Notes: a model not told the origin generated them from the sequence alone. Shown: positions 35,238 through 44,701, numbered from the stretch's first letter. The stretch: 64,000 nt of DNA from an uncultured Pseudomonadota bacterium (GCA_903909415.1 CAIVVS010000316.1:1-64000); one strand, 5' to 3'. Made by a program: numbers and translations.

Positions 35238-35711
35238 ATGACGACACTGCATGACTTTTCCGCGAGGCTGCTGGGCAACGAGCAGGCGATGTCCCTGTCC
35301 GGCTACAAGGGCAAGGTGCTGCTGGTGGTGAACACCGCCAGCCAGTGCGGGCTCACGCCGCAGTACGGCGGCCTGGAGGCGCTGCACAAGCAGTTCGCCG
35401 CGCGCGGCTTCGCGGTGCTCGGCTTCCCGTGCAACCAGTTCGGCGCGCAGGAGCCGGGCAGCGCGCAGGAGATCGGCGCGTTCTGCGAGAAGAACTACGG
35501 CGTGAGCTTCCCGATGTTCGACAAGGTCGAGGTGAACGGCCCCGGCGCGCACCCGCTGTACCAGTGGCTCACCCAGTCCACCGATGGCGCGCCGATCAAG
35601 TGGAACTTCGGCAAGTTCCTCATCGGCCGCGATGGCGCGCTGGTCAAGCGCTACGAGCCGCAGGTCGAGCCGGCTGCGATCGTCGCCGACGTTGAAAAGC
35701 TGCTCGCCTGA
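35238..35711 (+). CDS. Glutathione peroxidase-family thiol peroxidase (Cys type)
   Basis: Reduces hydroperoxides with thioredoxin or glutathione; 157 residues, cytoplasmic. The active site is VVNTASQCGLTPQY with Cys37 in place of selenocysteine; the Gln is in PCNQFGAQEPGS and the Trp in IKWNFGKFLI, completing the catalytic group. GGAG sits about eight bases before the ATG. Divergent from ada and separated from it by an AT-rich promoter-like region. It is similar to BtuE of E. coli by class, but no vitamin B12 role is implied. Confidence 0.95.
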   Translation: MTTLHDFSARLLGNEQAMSLSGYKGKVLLVVNTASQCGLTPQYGGLEALHKQFAARGFAVLGFPCNQFGAQEPGSAQEIGAFCEKNYGVSFPMFDKVEVNGPGAHPLYQWLTQSTDGAPIKWNFGKFLIGRDGALVKRYEPQVEPAAIVADVEKLLA

Positions 35712-35761
35712 CCGCATATAGATTCGGATGTATCGCAGCCGCTCAGCCGCCTGATACCACC

Positions 35762-36199
35762 ATGGCCGACACCCACCTGTTCGACGTCACCCGCGTCATC
35801 CAGCTGGCGGTCGCGCCGGTGTTCCTGCTCACCGCGGTGGGCACCATCATCAGCGTGCTGACCAACCGGCTGGCGCGCGCAGTCGACCGCAGCCGCGTGC
35901 TCGAGGAGCGCCTGGCGCGCCTGGTGGACCAGCAGATGGCCTGGGCCAAGGAGGAACTGGGCGTGCTCGCGCGCCGGATCCGCCTGGTCTACATCGCCAT
36001 CGTGCTGGCGGTGGTGTGCGCGCTGCTGATCTGCATGATGATCGCCAGCGCCTTCATCGGCGCGTTCGTGGCGTCCGACCTGGCGCACGTGGTCGGCGCG
36101 CTGTTCATCGCCGCGATGGGCGCGCTCACCGGCGCGCTGCTGGTGTTCCTGCGCGAGATCTTCCTCGCGGTGCTGACCGCGCGCCGGGCGATACCGTGA
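35762..36199 (+). CDS. DUF2721 membrane protein
   Basis: Three-helix membrane protein of 145 residues. Hydrophobic segments lie at about 10-33 (IQLAVAPVFLLTAVGTIISV), 73-97 and 107-132. Between the first two runs a charged, helical stretch rich in Arg and Glu (RLARAVDRSRVLEERLARLV). This pattern is the DUF2721 family, of unknown function. It follows the peroxidase by 50 bases on the same strand and may be co-transcribed. Confidence 0.88.
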   Translation: MADTHLFDVTRVIQLAVAPVFLLTAVGTIISVLTNRLARAVDRSRVLEERLARLVDQQMAWAKEELGVLARRIRLVYIAIVLAVVCALLICMMIASAFIGAFVASDLAHVVGALFIAAMGALTGALLVFLREIFLAVLTARRAIP

Positions 36200-36203
36200 A
36201 CCC

Positions 36204-36221
36204 GCGCGGTGCCGACCGCGC
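36204..36221 (+). terminator. Hairpin just after DUF2721 gene
   Basis: GCGCGGT (36204-36210) and ACCGCGC (36215-36221) make a perfect 7-bp stem with a GCCG loop, four bases past the stop. No T-run follows directly, so it could be a weak terminator or an mRNA end-protecting structure. Confidence 0.35.
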
Positions 36222-36267
36222 GTCGATCCGCCTGTTTTCCTGCATGGTCCCGTTCATGTTCCCCCGG

Positions 36268-36287
36268 CCGGCATCCCAGCCGGTTTT
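36268..36287 (+). terminator. Possible intrinsic terminator before NYN gene
   Basis: CCGGC (36268-36272) and GCCGG (36279-36283) with a six-base loop are followed by TTTT (36284-36287). The stem is short, so it is a weak candidate separating the DUF2721 and NYN transcripts. Confidence 0.35.
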
Positions 36288-36337
36288 CCCCCACGCTGCT
36301 AGCATGGTCCGCAGCAACCCCACATCCGGAGGCAGGC

Positions 36338-37171
36338 ATGGCCGCCCAGAATGAAATCCGCAACATGGCGCTGTTCTGCGACTTCGAGAACGTCGCGCTC
36401 GGCGTGCGCGACGCCAAGTACGCCAAGTTCGACATCGCCCGCGTGCTCGAGCGCCTGCTGCTGAAGGGCTCCATCGTGGTCAAGAAGGCCTACTGCGACT
36501 GGGAGCGCTACAAGGAGTTCAAGCAGGACATGCACGGCGCGTCCTTCGAGCTGATCGAGATCCCGCACCGCAACCAGTCCGGCAAGAACTCGGCCGACAT
36601 CCGCATGGTGGTGGACGCGCTCGACCTCTGCTACACCAAGTCGCACGTGGACACCTTCGTGGTCATCAGCGGCGATTCGGACTTCTCGCCGCTGGTGTCC
36701 AAGCTGCGCGAGAACGCCAAGGTGGTGATCGGCGTCGGGGTGAAGAATTCCACCTCCGACCTGCTGCTGACCAACTGCGACGAATTCATCTTCTACGACG
36801 ACCTGGTGCGCGAGGACGAGGTCAAGCGCCGCAGCGCGAAGAAGCGCAAGGAAGCCGCGCCCGCCGCCAAGGCGCCGTCCGGCAAGACCGGCTCGGACCG
36901 TGACGCGGTGAACGACGAACCCGACCGCAAGCTGGAGGCGATCGACCTGGTGCTGGAGACGCTGGAGGCGCTGGGCAAGGAGCGCGGCGAGGGCGACCTG
37001 ATCTGGGGCTCGATGGTGAAGCAGGCGATCAAGCGCAGGAAACCCGGCTTCAACGAGTCGTACTACGGTTTCCGCGCCTTCTCCGACCTGCTCGAGGAAG
37101 CGCAGAAGCGCGGCCTGATCGACCTGGAGCGCGACGACAAATCCGGCGGCTACGTCATCCGCGAGAAGTGA
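36338..37171 (+). CDS. NYN (PIN-like) domain RNase with C-terminal OST-HTH/LOTUS-type domain
   Basis: Predicted metal-dependent ribonuclease, 277 residues. The NYN domain (about 10-165) has acidic active-site residues in LFCDFENVALG, KKAYCDWERYKEF, KNSADIRMVVDALDL and VVISGDSDFSPLVSKLRENA, the LabA-like signature. A Lys/Ala-rich linker (about 175-205) leads to a C-terminal helical domain with GSMVKQAIKRRKPGFNESYY and FRAFSDLLEEAQKRGLIDL, as in OST-HTH/LOTUS RNA-binding domains. CGGAGG precedes the ATG at 36338, which is preferred over an upstream in-frame start. RNA target unknown. Confidence 0.92.
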   Translation: MAAQNEIRNMALFCDFENVALGVRDAKYAKFDIARVLERLLLKGSIVVKKAYCDWERYKEFKQDMHGASFELIEIPHRNQSGKNSADIRMVVDALDLCYTKSHVDTFVVISGDSDFSPLVSKLRENAKVVIGVGVKNSTSDLLLTNCDEFIFYDDLVREDEVKRRSAKKRKEAAPAAKAPSGKTGSDRDAVNDEPDRKLEAIDLVLETLEALGKERGEGDLIWGSMVKQAIKRRKPGFNESYYGFRAFSDLLEEAQKRGLIDLERDDKSGGYVIREK

Positions 37172-37195
37172 CCGCGCGCGAGCGCACCGCCGGGC

Positions 37196-38353
37196 TCAGT
37201 CCCCGGCGACCGGCTTGTCGCGGTTGAATCCGGCGACGATGCGGTATTCGAACAGCCGGCACTCCAGCGGCCCGTTGAAAAGCGGCGTGCGCTTGCTCGC
37301 CTTCAGGCCGATCAGCTTGGGCAGCTGCGGGTCGGCCGACAGCAGGTAACAGCGCCAACCCGGGAAGCCGCGCTTGAGCGAGTCGCCCAGCTTCGGGTAG
37401 AACAGCGCGAGGCTGTCCTTGTCCTCGATGCGCTCGCCGTAGGGCGGGTTGGTCACCATCACGCCCACCGGCGCGGGCGAGGGCACCTCCAGCACGTCGT
37501 CCTTGCGCAGTTCCACATGCGCCTCGAACCCCGCGTTGCGCAGGTTCTCGCGCGCGCGGCCGATCTCGTTGCCGGCGCGGTCCGCGCCGAAGATCGCGAC
37601 CTTGTTGTCCGGGCGCTCGGCGGCGCACGCCTCGGCGCGGATTTTCTCCCAGGCGGTCGCATCGAAGTCCAGCCACTTCTCGAAGCCGAAGCGCCGGCGC
37701 GCGCCGGGGGCGACGTTGAGCGCGATGGACGCGGCCTCCACCAGCAGCGTGCCCGAGCCGCACATCGGGTCGAGGAAGGGCTCCTCGCCCGACCAGCCGG
37801 CCAGCAGGATCATCCCGGCGGCGAGGTTCTCGCGCAGCGGCGCCTCGCCCACTTCCTTGCGGTAGCCGCGACGGTGCAGTGGCTCGCCCGAGGTGTCCAG
37901 GTAGATGGTGGCGGTGTCGGCGGTGAGGAAGGCGGCGATGCGCACGTCCGGCGCGCGCGTGTCGATGCTCGGGCGGAAACCGGTCTTCTCGCGGAAGCGG
38001 TCGCACACCGCGTCCTTGATGCGCAGGGTGATGAAGTCGATGCTGCGCAGGGGCGAGCGCACCGCGGTGGTGTCCACGCGGATGGTCAGGTTGCCGGCGA
38101 AGCGCGCGGTCCAGTCCACGCCGTGCGCCAGCTTGTAGACGTCGTCCTCGCGCTTGTACGGGCCGCTGGCCACGCGCAGCAGCACGCGCGAGCCGACGCG
38201 CGAATGCAGGTTCAGCCGGTAGCCCGCGGCCGCGTCGCCCTCGAAGGCCACGCCCCCGGGCGTGATCGTCGGGTTGCGCCCGCCGCAGCGCGTGATCTCG
38301 CCTTCCAGCAGGGCTTCCAGGCCGCGCGGGCAGGTGGCGAAATAGGCGTTCAT
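37196..38353 (-). CDS. THUMP-domain 23S rRNA guanine-N2 methyltransferase (RlmL N-terminal-type)
   Basis: SAM-dependent methyltransferase of 385 residues resembling the first half of E. coli RlmL (YcbY), which makes m2G2445. An N-terminal ferredoxin-like/THUMP region (about 1-160) starts MNAYFATCPRGLEALLEGEI; the methyltransferase part has LDPMCGSGTLLVEAASIALN for SAM binding and VMVTNPPYGERIED, the catalytic NPPY. The RlmK half is absent, so it is the short form common in betaproteobacteria. A GTG 15 bases upstream is an alternative start. It converges on the NYN gene with 24 bases between. Confidence 0.92.
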   Translation of the reverse strand: MNAYFATCPRGLEALLEGEITRCGGRNPTITPGGVAFEGDAAAGYRLNLHSRVGSRVLLRVASGPYKREDDVYKLAHGVDWTARFAGNLTIRVDTTAVRSPLRSIDFITLRIKDAVCDRFREKTGFRPSIDTRAPDVRIAAFLTADTATIYLDTSGEPLHRRGYRKEVGEAPLRENLAAGMILLAGWSGEEPFLDPMCGSGTLLVEAASIALNVAPGARRRFGFEKWLDFDATAWEKIRAEACAAERPDNKVAIFGADRAGNEIGRARENLRNAGFEAHVELRKDDVLEVPSPAPVGVMVTNPPYGERIEDKDSLALFYPKLGDSLKRGFPGWRCYLLSADPQLPKLIGLKASKRTPLFNGPLECRLFEYRIVAGFNRDKPVAGD

Positions 38354-38442
38354 TGCGGGCTGGGTCACGGCGTTGCGGCTTTCATGTCAGGGGGCGCAGG
38401 CTAACACGCCCCGCGATGTTGGCCCGCCTCGGCCACTGCGGT

Positions 38443-41028
38443 TCAACCCGCATGCGCGACGCGACTGCGCACCGCGCGGCGCAGGCCGTCGGCGGCTTCC
38501 ATCAGCTTGCGCCGCAGGTCGGCATCCAGCGTGGCATCGGCGATGCGCGCGTCCACCAGCGCGAGCGCCTGTTCGCCCGACTGGCCGCCGACGAAGGCCT
38601 CCAGCCAGTGGTTGATGAAAAAGATCCGGTGCCGGCGCTTGAGCGCGGGCAGCACCGACAAGGCTTCCTCCATCAGGGGCAGGGTCAGCGACGCGTGTCC
38701 GGCGCGGTTCAGGCCGGGCAGGGCTTCCTCGATCCACGACTCCTGCAGCGACGCATCGTCGAGCAGGCGGCGGAACACCTGCCGCTTGTGGTCGGCCGTC
38801 GGCGTCGCGGCGGCGGTTCCGAAGGCCCAGCGTTGCGCATTGCCGCTGGCATCGTCGGCGGCGAGCGCCGCCAGCCGTCCAGCGGCGCCGGCGTCGCCGC
38901 GCGCGAGCAGGGTGCGCAACAAGTGGAAACGGTCGCGCGGGGACAGCGTGACGCCGGGCACGACGAGCCCGCCATCCAGCAGTTCGCGCAGGCGCGCCAG
39001 TCCGCCGGGCGACCAGGCCAGCTCGGTCAGCGCGCGCAGCGAGGCGGTGCGCTCGGTGCGCTTGCCGGCCTGCAGCATGCGCGAGACCAGCAGGGCTTCC
39101 AGCCTTGGTGCGAGCGCATCACGCTGCGCCGTCGAGAGGTAGCGCTCGCAGGCCGCCTGCACGCGCGCCAGCAGCGCGGCTTGCGTCAGTTCGTCCGGTT
39201 CCTGCGGCAGCAGGCGCATCGCCAGGTCGATGTAGTTCATCGGGGCGAGTTCCGCGTCGCGCACCGCTTCCCAGAGCGAGCCCAGCACCAGCGGACGCAG
39301 CAGTTCGCCGCGTGCGATGGCAGGATCCGCGAGCACCGCGTTGCGGCTCGCGCGGTCCAGCAGGAAGCGGCCGTAGCCGTAGTCGGCATGGTTGGCATAG
39401 AGCAGGGTCGGCGCGGGCGCGCCGGCGAGTCCGGGCACCGTGGCCCCGGCGCGGTCCATGCGGACTTCCACCACGCGGCTGGCATGCGGGCCGAGCAGCG
39501 CGACGACCAGCAGCTTCATCGGCCAGACCGAGCCCTCACCGAGGGTGTCCTGCTGGCGCAGCCGCACCTGCGCGATGCGGCCGTCGCGCGCAGCCTTCCA
39601 GTCCAATGTGATGGTCGGCACGCCGCGCCGGTTCACCCAGGTGTCGGCCCAGCGCGCGAGCCTGCGCCCCGAGGCCTGCTCGAAGGCGCGCACCAGGTCG
39701 CGCCAGTCGGCGGCGGCCCAGGCATGGCGCTTCACCAGCGCGCGCACCGCGTCCCGGAAGGGCGCCTCGCCGAGGTAGAACTCGGCCTGGCGCAGGAAAG
39801 CCGGCCCCTTGCTGTAGACGATGGCGCCGTAGGCCGACTTGGCATCGGCCAGGTTGTCCAGGGGTTGGTGGATAGGCGTGGTGCCCGGCGTGGCATCGGT
39901 GCGGTAGGCCGCGAGCTTGAGCTGGTGGAAGGCGTTCCAGGCGTTCACCTCCGGCAGCAACGAGGCGGTCAACTTGGCCGCCATCAGGTTGGCGAAGCCT
40001 TCCTTCAGCCACAGGTCATCGAACCAGCGCATGGTGACCAGGTCGCCGAACCATTGGTGCGAGGTTTCGTGGAACACCAGTTGCGCGCGCCGCAGCAGGT
40101 CCTGCGCGCTGGGTTCCGAGGGGAACAGCACCGCGTCCTCGCGCAGGAAGGTCGCGCCGGCATGCTCCATGCCGCCGTAGGCGAGCTCCGGCACCAGCAC
40201 CAGGTCGTACTTCGCGAACGGGAAGGGGTGGTCGAAGTAGTCCGCCAACCGCGACATGGCGGCACGGTTCAGGCGCAGCACCTCGGCGACATGGGCCTGG
40301 GCCTTGTCCTCCTGCGAGCGACGCACGAACAGGCGCACCGGATCGCCCGGTACTGCCAGTGCCTTGAACGGGCCGGCGGCGAAGGCGAACAGATAGGTGC
40401 TGATCGGCCCGGTCTCGGCGAACCGGATGCGGCGTGTTGCGGGGGTTGCCGCTGCATGGGCCGCGGCGTCGTCAACCGCTTCCATGCCGTTGGACACCAT
40501 GTTCCAGCACGCGGGCAGCGTCGCCGAGAGCGTGAAGCGCGCCTTCAGGTCCGGCTGGTCGAAGCAGGGGAACACGCTGCTCGCGTCCGAGGGCACGAAC
40601 AGGGTGTAGAGGTACTCGCTGCCGTCCTCGCGGTCGAGATAGCGCGTGACCGCCGTGCCGGCCGCGCCCACGGGTGCGCGGAAGGACAGGATGAGCTCGT
40701 TGCGGCCGTGCCGCAGGGCATCGCCGGGCAGCAGCAGGTGCTCGTCCTGTTCGCGCGCCGCCGTCGGCGTGCCGTTCAGCACCAGTGCCGACAGCCGACC
40801 GGGCGCGGCGCGCCAGTCGAGCGGCAGGTCCTGCCGGTCCCCGCGCGGCCGTCGCAGCGAGAACGACAGTGCCAACGTGCCCTGCAGTTCCGGCGCGCCG
40901 GCGGCGAGGGACAGGTCCAGCGCGCTGCGCACGTCGCCGATGCGCGCCGCGCGCCAGCGCGCCAGCGCGCGCGACACGCCCGGCACGCAGGGCGGCGCGT
41001 CGGCGCGTAGCAGGGCGGTCCTGGTCAT
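38443..41028 (-). CDS. M1 family aminopeptidase (PepN-like)
   Basis: Zinc metallopeptidase removing N-terminal residues from peptides, 861 residues and without signal peptide, so cytoplasmic. The zinc site is VFHETSHQWFGDLVTMRWFD (HEXXH) followed by LWLKEGFANLMAAKL with the third ligand Glu. The exopeptidase motif, GAMEN in most M1 enzymes, reads GGMEH (AYGGMEHAGATFL). The large C-terminal half is an ERAP1-like helical solenoid. The ATG at 41028 gives the usual N-terminus; the frame is open 13 codons further up. It stands alone between an rRNA methyltransferase and a GNAT gene. Confidence 0.92.
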   Translation of the reverse strand: MTRTALLRADAPPCVPGVSRALARWRAARIGDVRSALDLSLAAGAPELQGTLALSFSLRRPRGDRQDLPLDWRAAPGRLSALVLNGTPTAAREQDEHLLLPGDALRHGRNELILSFRAPVGAAGTAVTRYLDREDGSEYLYTLFVPSDASSVFPCFDQPDLKARFTLSATLPACWNMVSNGMEAVDDAAAHAAATPATRRIRFAETGPISTYLFAFAAGPFKALAVPGDPVRLFVRRSQEDKAQAHVAEVLRLNRAAMSRLADYFDHPFPFAKYDLVLVPELAYGGMEHAGATFLREDAVLFPSEPSAQDLLRRAQLVFHETSHQWFGDLVTMRWFDDLWLKEGFANLMAAKLTASLLPEVNAWNAFHQLKLAAYRTDATPGTTPIHQPLDNLADAKSAYGAIVYSKGPAFLRQAEFYLGEAPFRDAVRALVKRHAWAAADWRDLVRAFEQASGRRLARWADTWVNRRGVPTITLDWKAARDGRIAQVRLRQQDTLGEGSVWPMKLLVVALLGPHASRVVEVRMDRAGATVPGLAGAPAPTLLYANHADYGYGRFLLDRASRNAVLADPAIARGELLRPLVLGSLWEAVRDAELAPMNYIDLAMRLLPQEPDELTQAALLARVQAACERYLSTAQRDALAPRLEALLVSRMLQAGKRTERTASLRALTELAWSPGGLARLRELLDGGLVVPGVTLSPRDRFHLLRTLLARGDAGAAGRLAALAADDASGNAQRWAFGTAAATPTADHKRQVFRRLLDDASLQESWIEEALPGLNRAGHASLTLPLMEEALSVLPALKRRHRIFFINHWLEAFVGGQSGEQALALVDARIADATLDADLRRKLMEAADGLRRAVRSRVAHAG

Positions 41029-41121
41029 CGGCGGCGCAGGGGGCGAAGGGCCCGCTTCAGGCGGCACGGCAGGAGGGCTGCAAGCAGCGCACGCACTTGC
41101 CCCTGGCGGGCGGGGTAGGGC

Positions 41122-41652
41122 TCAGCCCTTGGCGGGCGGGGCGGGGCGGTCCAGGCGCGGCGGCTGCCACTCGGGCAGCGGCGCGTTCGGCTCGCGCAGC
41201 ACGTGCATCATGCGCAGGCCGGTTTCACGCCCGCGGTAGTAGCCGGGAATGAAGGCCGTCTCGCTGAAGCCGAGCGCCCGGTAGAAGCGCCGCGCCGCGT
41301 GGTTGGTGACGCGCAGTTCCAGGTGGACGGTGGCCACGCCGGCCGCATAGCAGGACTCGGTGAGCCAACCGAGCAGCCGCCGGCCGATGCCGCGGCGCTG
41401 GTGGGTGGAGCGCACCGCGAGCAGGGCGAGGTGGGCGGCATCGCCGCTGAACTGCATGATCGCGAAGGCCACCAGCCGCCCCTGGTCGATGGCGATCACG
41501 CTGAGCACGTCGCGGTGCGCGATCGCGCGCGCCACGCGCTGCGGTGTCCACGACCATCCCAGCCCGGTCTCGATCAATTCGTGCGACATCGCGGCGATCG
41601 CGGGACCGTCGTCGCTGTGGGCCGGTCGCAGGGTGATGTGGCGGGCGTCCAT
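41122..41652 (-). CDS. GNAT family N-acetyltransferase
   Basis: Acetyl-CoA-dependent transferase of 176 residues. The core is AHLALLAVRSTHQRRGIGRR followed by LLGWL, with the QRRGIG acetyl-CoA loop, and ATVHLELRVTNHAARRFYRA then LGFSE, the C-terminal motif. It resembles RimI-type enzymes, but the substrate is unproved. Start at 41652 because homology (ITLRPAHSDDGPAIAAM) begins there. The C-terminus is Pro-rich (RLDRPAPPAKG). Confidence 0.88.
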   Translation of the reverse strand: MDARHITLRPAHSDDGPAIAAMSHELIETGLGWSWTPQRVARAIAHRDVLSVIAIDQGRLVAFAIMQFSGDAAHLALLAVRSTHQRRGIGRRLLGWLTESCYAAGVATVHLELRVTNHAARRFYRALGFSETAFIPGYYRGRETGLRMMHVLREPNAPLPEWQPPRLDRPAPPAKG

Positions 41653-41725
41653 GAACACAGGATAGCAGCGCCGGGGGCGGGGGAACAGGTGGCGTTGGGC
41701 GCATGCTGCGCCGCCAGCCAAAGTG

Positions 41726-42139
41726 TCAGAAAGGCTTGACGACCACCAGGATCAGGACCAGCAGCAGCAGCAGCACCGGCGCCTCGTTGAACCAGCGGTA
41801 GAAGGTGTGGCTGCGCGTATTCCTACCCTGCTCGAATTTCTTCAGCAGACGGTTGCAGCCGTGGTGGTAGCCCATCAGCACCAGCACCAGCAACAGCTTG
41901 GCATGCAGCCAGCCGCCCGAGCCGCGGAACCATTCCAGCCACAGCCAGATACCCAGCAACACCGCCGGCACCGCCAGGATGGTCATGAAGCGGTACAGGC
42001 GTCGCGCCATGCCGAGCAGGCGCGCGGTGGCGGCCGAGTCGGTTTCCTGGGCGAGGTTCACGAAGATGCGCGGCAGGTAGAACAGGCCCGCGAACCAGGA
42101 GGTCACGAACAGGATGTGGAAGGCCTTGACCCAGAGCAT
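41726..42139 (-). CDS. hemJ: HemJ-type protoporphyrinogen IX oxidase / CopD-family membrane protein
   Basis: Four-helix membrane protein of 137 residues. It begins MLWVKAFHILFVTSWFAGLF with the conserved His8, followed by YLPRIFVNL, and contains GWLHAKLLLVLVLMGYHHGC and a C-terminal YRWFNEAPVLLLLLV, all HemJ signatures. HemJ oxidises protoporphyrinogen IX in bacteria lacking HemG and HemY. Annotation pipelines often call it CopD family. It is the last gene of a minus-strand run behind the ABC permease, 33 bases on. Confidence 0.9.
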   Translation of the reverse strand: MLWVKAFHILFVTSWFAGLFYLPRIFVNLAQETDSAATARLLGMARRLYRFMTILAVPAVLLGIWLWLEWFRGSGGWLHAKLLLVLVLMGYHHGCNRLLKKFEQGRNTRSHTFYRWFNEAPVLLLLLVLILVVVKPF

Positions 42140-42172
42140 GCGTGTCCCCGTTGGCGGTGTGGCGCGGCGCGC

Positions 42173-42994
42173 TCAGGACAGCAGCCGGCGCCGCAGCAGC
42201 ACCACGGCAGCATAGAACCCGGCCACCGCCCAGGCAAGCAGGACCACGGCATGCAGCCATGCGTGCTCCGGCACCTGGCCCTGCAGCAGCGGGCGCACCA
42301 GCGCGGTGGCGTGGGTGAGCGGCAGCGCGAGCGACGCGGCCTGCAGCCAGCCCGGCAGCTGCGCCACCGGGAAGAACACGCCGCACAGCATCGCCATCGG
42401 CGTGATCACCAGCGTGAAGTAGTACATGAAGAAGTCGTAGCTCGGCGCGAAGGCGGTGACGATCAGCGCCAGCGCGCCGAAGGCCAGTCCGATGAGCGGG
42501 ATCACGAGCAGCACCGCCAGCGACAGCGGCGAGGTGGACAGGCCGAGCAGCCAGATCACGCCCAGGATCGCCAGGCCCGACAGGAAGGCCTTGGACGCGG
42601 CCCACACCAGCTCGGCGAACACCACGTCGTCCAGCTCGATGGGCGCGTTCAGGATGGCGTCCCAGGTGCGCTGCACGTGCATGCGCGAGAAGGCCGAGTA
42701 CATGCCCTCGAAGGTGGCGCTGTTCATGGTGGAAAAGCACACCGTGCCGGCCGACAGGAACACGATGTAGGGCACGTCGCCCACCGGCGGCAGCATCGCG
42801 CCCAGGCCGTAGCCCAGGCCGAGCATGTAGATCATCGGGTCGGCGAGGTTGCCCAGCATCGAGGGGATGGCGAGCTTGCGCCACACCAGCGCGTTGCGCC
42901 GCCACACCGGCACCCAGCGCATCGACAGCGCCGGCATGCGCCACAGGCCGCGGCGCGAGGCGTTGTCGGCACCCGCAGTCAGGTTCTCAGTCAC
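42173..42994 (-). CDS. ABC-2 type transporter permease (NodJ-like)
   Basis: Six-helix membrane component of an exporter, 273 residues. Segments: an N-terminal amphipathic region ([20 protein letters not shown]), then helices from [20 protein letters not shown] through to the C-terminal [40 protein letters not shown] is the family's conserved loop. The GTG at 42994 overlaps the ATPase stop by eight bases (GTGACTGA), giving a coupled pair; a longer in-frame ATG at 43135 lies inside the ATPase gene and is rejected. Substrate unknown; NodIJ export lipo-oligosaccharides, but many Burkholderiales homologues have no nodulation role. Confidence 0.9.
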   Translation of the reverse strand: MTENLTAGADNASRRGLWRMPALSMRWVPVWRRNALVWRKLAIPSMLGNLADPMIYMLGLGYGLGAMLPPVGDVPYIVFLSAGTVCFSTMNSATFEGMYSAFSRMHVQRTWDAILNAPIELDDVVFAELVWAASKAFLSGLAILGVIWLLGLSTSPLSLAVLLVIPLIGLAFGALALIVTAFAPSYDFFMYYFTLVITPMAMLCGVFFPVAQLPGWLQAASLALPLTHATALVRPLLQGQVPEHAWLHAVVLLAWAVAGFYAAVVLLRRRLLS

Positions 42995-44048
42995 GCAGGT
43001 CCCGTCCGGTGAGCTTGAGGAACACGTCCTCGAGGTTGGCAGGCCGGCGCAGCCAGCGCAGCTGCGGCTCGGCCTCCAGCCGCTCGACGATGGGATGCGG
43101 GTCGGCGGTGTAGCAGAACACCGTCTCGCCGACATGCTCGGTGCGCGAGGCCAGGCCCGCGGGCAGGGCCTGCGCCCACTGCGCCACGCCGTCGCCGTAG
43201 ACCTCGACCACGTGCGGTTCGATTTCGCTGGCGATCAGCTCGCGCGGGCTGGCCTCGGCGATCACGCGCCCGGCGTCGATCACCGCGAGCTTGTCGCAAA
43301 GGCGCTCGGCCTCGTCCATGAAGTGCGTGGTCAGCAGGATGGTCTTGCCCTGCGCGATCAAGGCCTTGAGCCGCTCCCAGATCAGGTGGCGCGCCTGCGG
43401 GTCCAGGCCCGTGGTGGGCTCGTCCAGGAAGATCAGGTCCGGGTCGTTCACCAGCGCGCGGCCCAGCGTGAGCCGGCGCTTCATGCCGCCGGACAGCGCC
43501 TGGATGCGCGAGCCGCCGCGGCCTTCCAGCCCGGCGAAGGCGAGCATCTGCGGGATGCGCGCCCGTATCGTCTCGTCGGCCAGGCCGAAGTAGCGCCCGT
43601 ACACCAGCAGGTTTTCCTCGACGGTGAAGTCCGGGTCGAGGTTGTCCATTTGCGGCACCACGCCCACGCGCAGCCGCGCCTGCCGCGCGCGCAGCGGCAC
43701 CGGTTCGCCCATCAGGCGCACCTGGCCGCCGTCGGGCTCGATCAGGCCGAGCGCCAGGCGCAGCGTGGTGGTCTTGCCCGCGCCGTTGGGGCCGAGCAGG
43801 CCGAAGCAGGCGCCGCGCGGCACCGAGAAGCTCACGCCGCGCACCACCTCGCGCCGCTCCGCGCCCTCGCCGTAGGACTTGCGCAGGCCGTCGAGTACCA
43901 GCACCGCGTCTCTGGCTGCTGCCACGTCGCTGGCTGCTGCCACGTCGCTGGCTGCCGCCACGTCGCCGGCTGCCGCCACGTCGCCGGCTGCCGCCGCGTG
44001 GCCGGCTGGCACGGATGTCGATGTCATCGGGGTCGCCGCGGTGGTCAC
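42987..44048 (-). CDS. ABC transporter ATP-binding protein (NodI-like)
   Basis: ATPase of the exporter, 353 residues. Walker A is [20 protein letters not shown], the signature [20 protein letters not shown] and Walker [21 protein letters not shown]. The C-terminal extension ([13 protein letters not shown] onward) is typical of NodI. The N-terminal 45 residues are an Ala-rich tract made by an 18-bp tandem repeat in the DNA. It starts with GTG at 44048, overlapping the upstream hydrolase stop by four bases; an ATG at 44027 is an alternative and would keep the repeat. Confidence 0.92.
   Translation of the reverse strand: MTTAATPMTSTSVPAGHAAAAGDVAAAGDVAAASDVAAASDVAAARDAVLVLDGLRKSYGEGAERREVVRGVSFSVPRGACFGLLGPNGAGKTTTLRLALGLIEPDGGQVRLMGEPVPLRARQARLRVGVVPQMDNLDPDFTVEENLLVYGRYFGLADETIRARIPQMLAFAGLEGRGGSRIQALSGGMKRRLTLGRALVNDPDLIFLDEPTTGLDPQARHLIWERLKALIAQGKTILLTTHFMDEAERLCDKLAVIDAGRVIAEASPRELIASEIEPHVVEVYGDGVAQWAQALPAGLASRTEHVGETVFCYTADPHPIVERLEAEPQLRWLRRPANLEDVFLKLTGRDLRD
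43912..44001. repeat. 18-bp tandem repeat (five units) in the ABC ATPase N-terminus
   Basis: Five head-to-tail copies of CTGGCTGCTGCCACGTCG with a few substitutions, the first two identical. On the minus strand each unit encodes six residues of the AAASDV type, forming an unstructured Ala/Asp tract before the ATPase fold. Copy number can change without shifting the frame. Confidence 0.9.
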
Positions 44049-44701
44049 GCCGCCGGGACCTTCATGCCCCAGGCGCGCTGGATGATGGCGCGGAGGATGT
44101 GCAGCCGGCGGTGGAAGAAATGGTCGGCGCCCGGCACCAGCACCACCGGCAGCTCCTGCGGCCGCGCCCAGTCGAGCACGTTGGCCAGCGGCACCGTCTC
44201 GTCCAGCTCGCCGTGGATCACCACGGTGTCGGCCGGCACCGTGGGTGCGCTGTAGGCGCGGCCCGCGGTCACCAGGCCGGCGGCCACGCCGACCAGCACC
44301 ACGCGCTCGGGCGTGACGCGCTGCGCGACCCGGGTCTGCACGAAGGCGCCGAAGGAGAAGCCCGCCAGCACCGGCGGTGCCTCGCCCACCGGGCCGGCGA
44401 AGCGCGCGCGCGCCTGCGCCAGCACCGCGAGCAGGTCCTCGGTCTCGCCCTCGCCATGGTCGTGCACGCCCTCGGAGCCGCCCACGCCGCGGAAGTTCGG
44501 CCGCAGCGTGGCGTAGCCGAGCTCGGTGAAGGCACGCGCCAGGGTCTGCGCGACCTTGTTGTCCAGCGTGCCGCCGTAGAGCGGATGCGGATGCGCGATC
44601 AGCGCGAGCGCGCGCGGCGATCCCTCGGCGGGGAGGTCGAGCGCGACGTCGATGCGCCCGGCCGGCCCGTCCAGCGACAGGCGTTCGGTGGCGCGGTTCA
44701 T
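44045..44701 (-). CDS. Alpha/beta hydrolase (dienelactone-hydrolase-like fold)
   Basis: Soluble hydrolase of 218 residues. The oxyanion region is [20 protein letters not shown]; the nucleophile elbow is GFSFGAFVQ (Ser in GxSxG form); the acid is in [17 protein letters not shown]; and the catalytic His is in [12 protein letters not shown]. This set fits the small alpha/beta-hydrolase family conserved in proteobacteria (YfhR/DUF-type, X-Pro dipeptidyl-peptidase-like). Its stop overlaps the ABC ATPase start, so it is part of that operon; the substrate is unknown. Confidence 0.88.
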   Translation of the reverse strand: MNRATERLSLDGPAGRIDVALDLPAEGSPRALALIAHPHPLYGGTLDNKVAQTLARAFTELGYATLRPNFRGVGGSEGVHDHGEGETEDLLAVLAQARARFAGPVGEAPPVLAGFSFGAFVQTRVAQRVTPERVVLVGVAAGLVTAGRAYSAPTVPADTVVIHGELDETVPLANVLDWARPQELPVVLVPGADHFFHRRLHILRAIIQRAWGMKVPAA

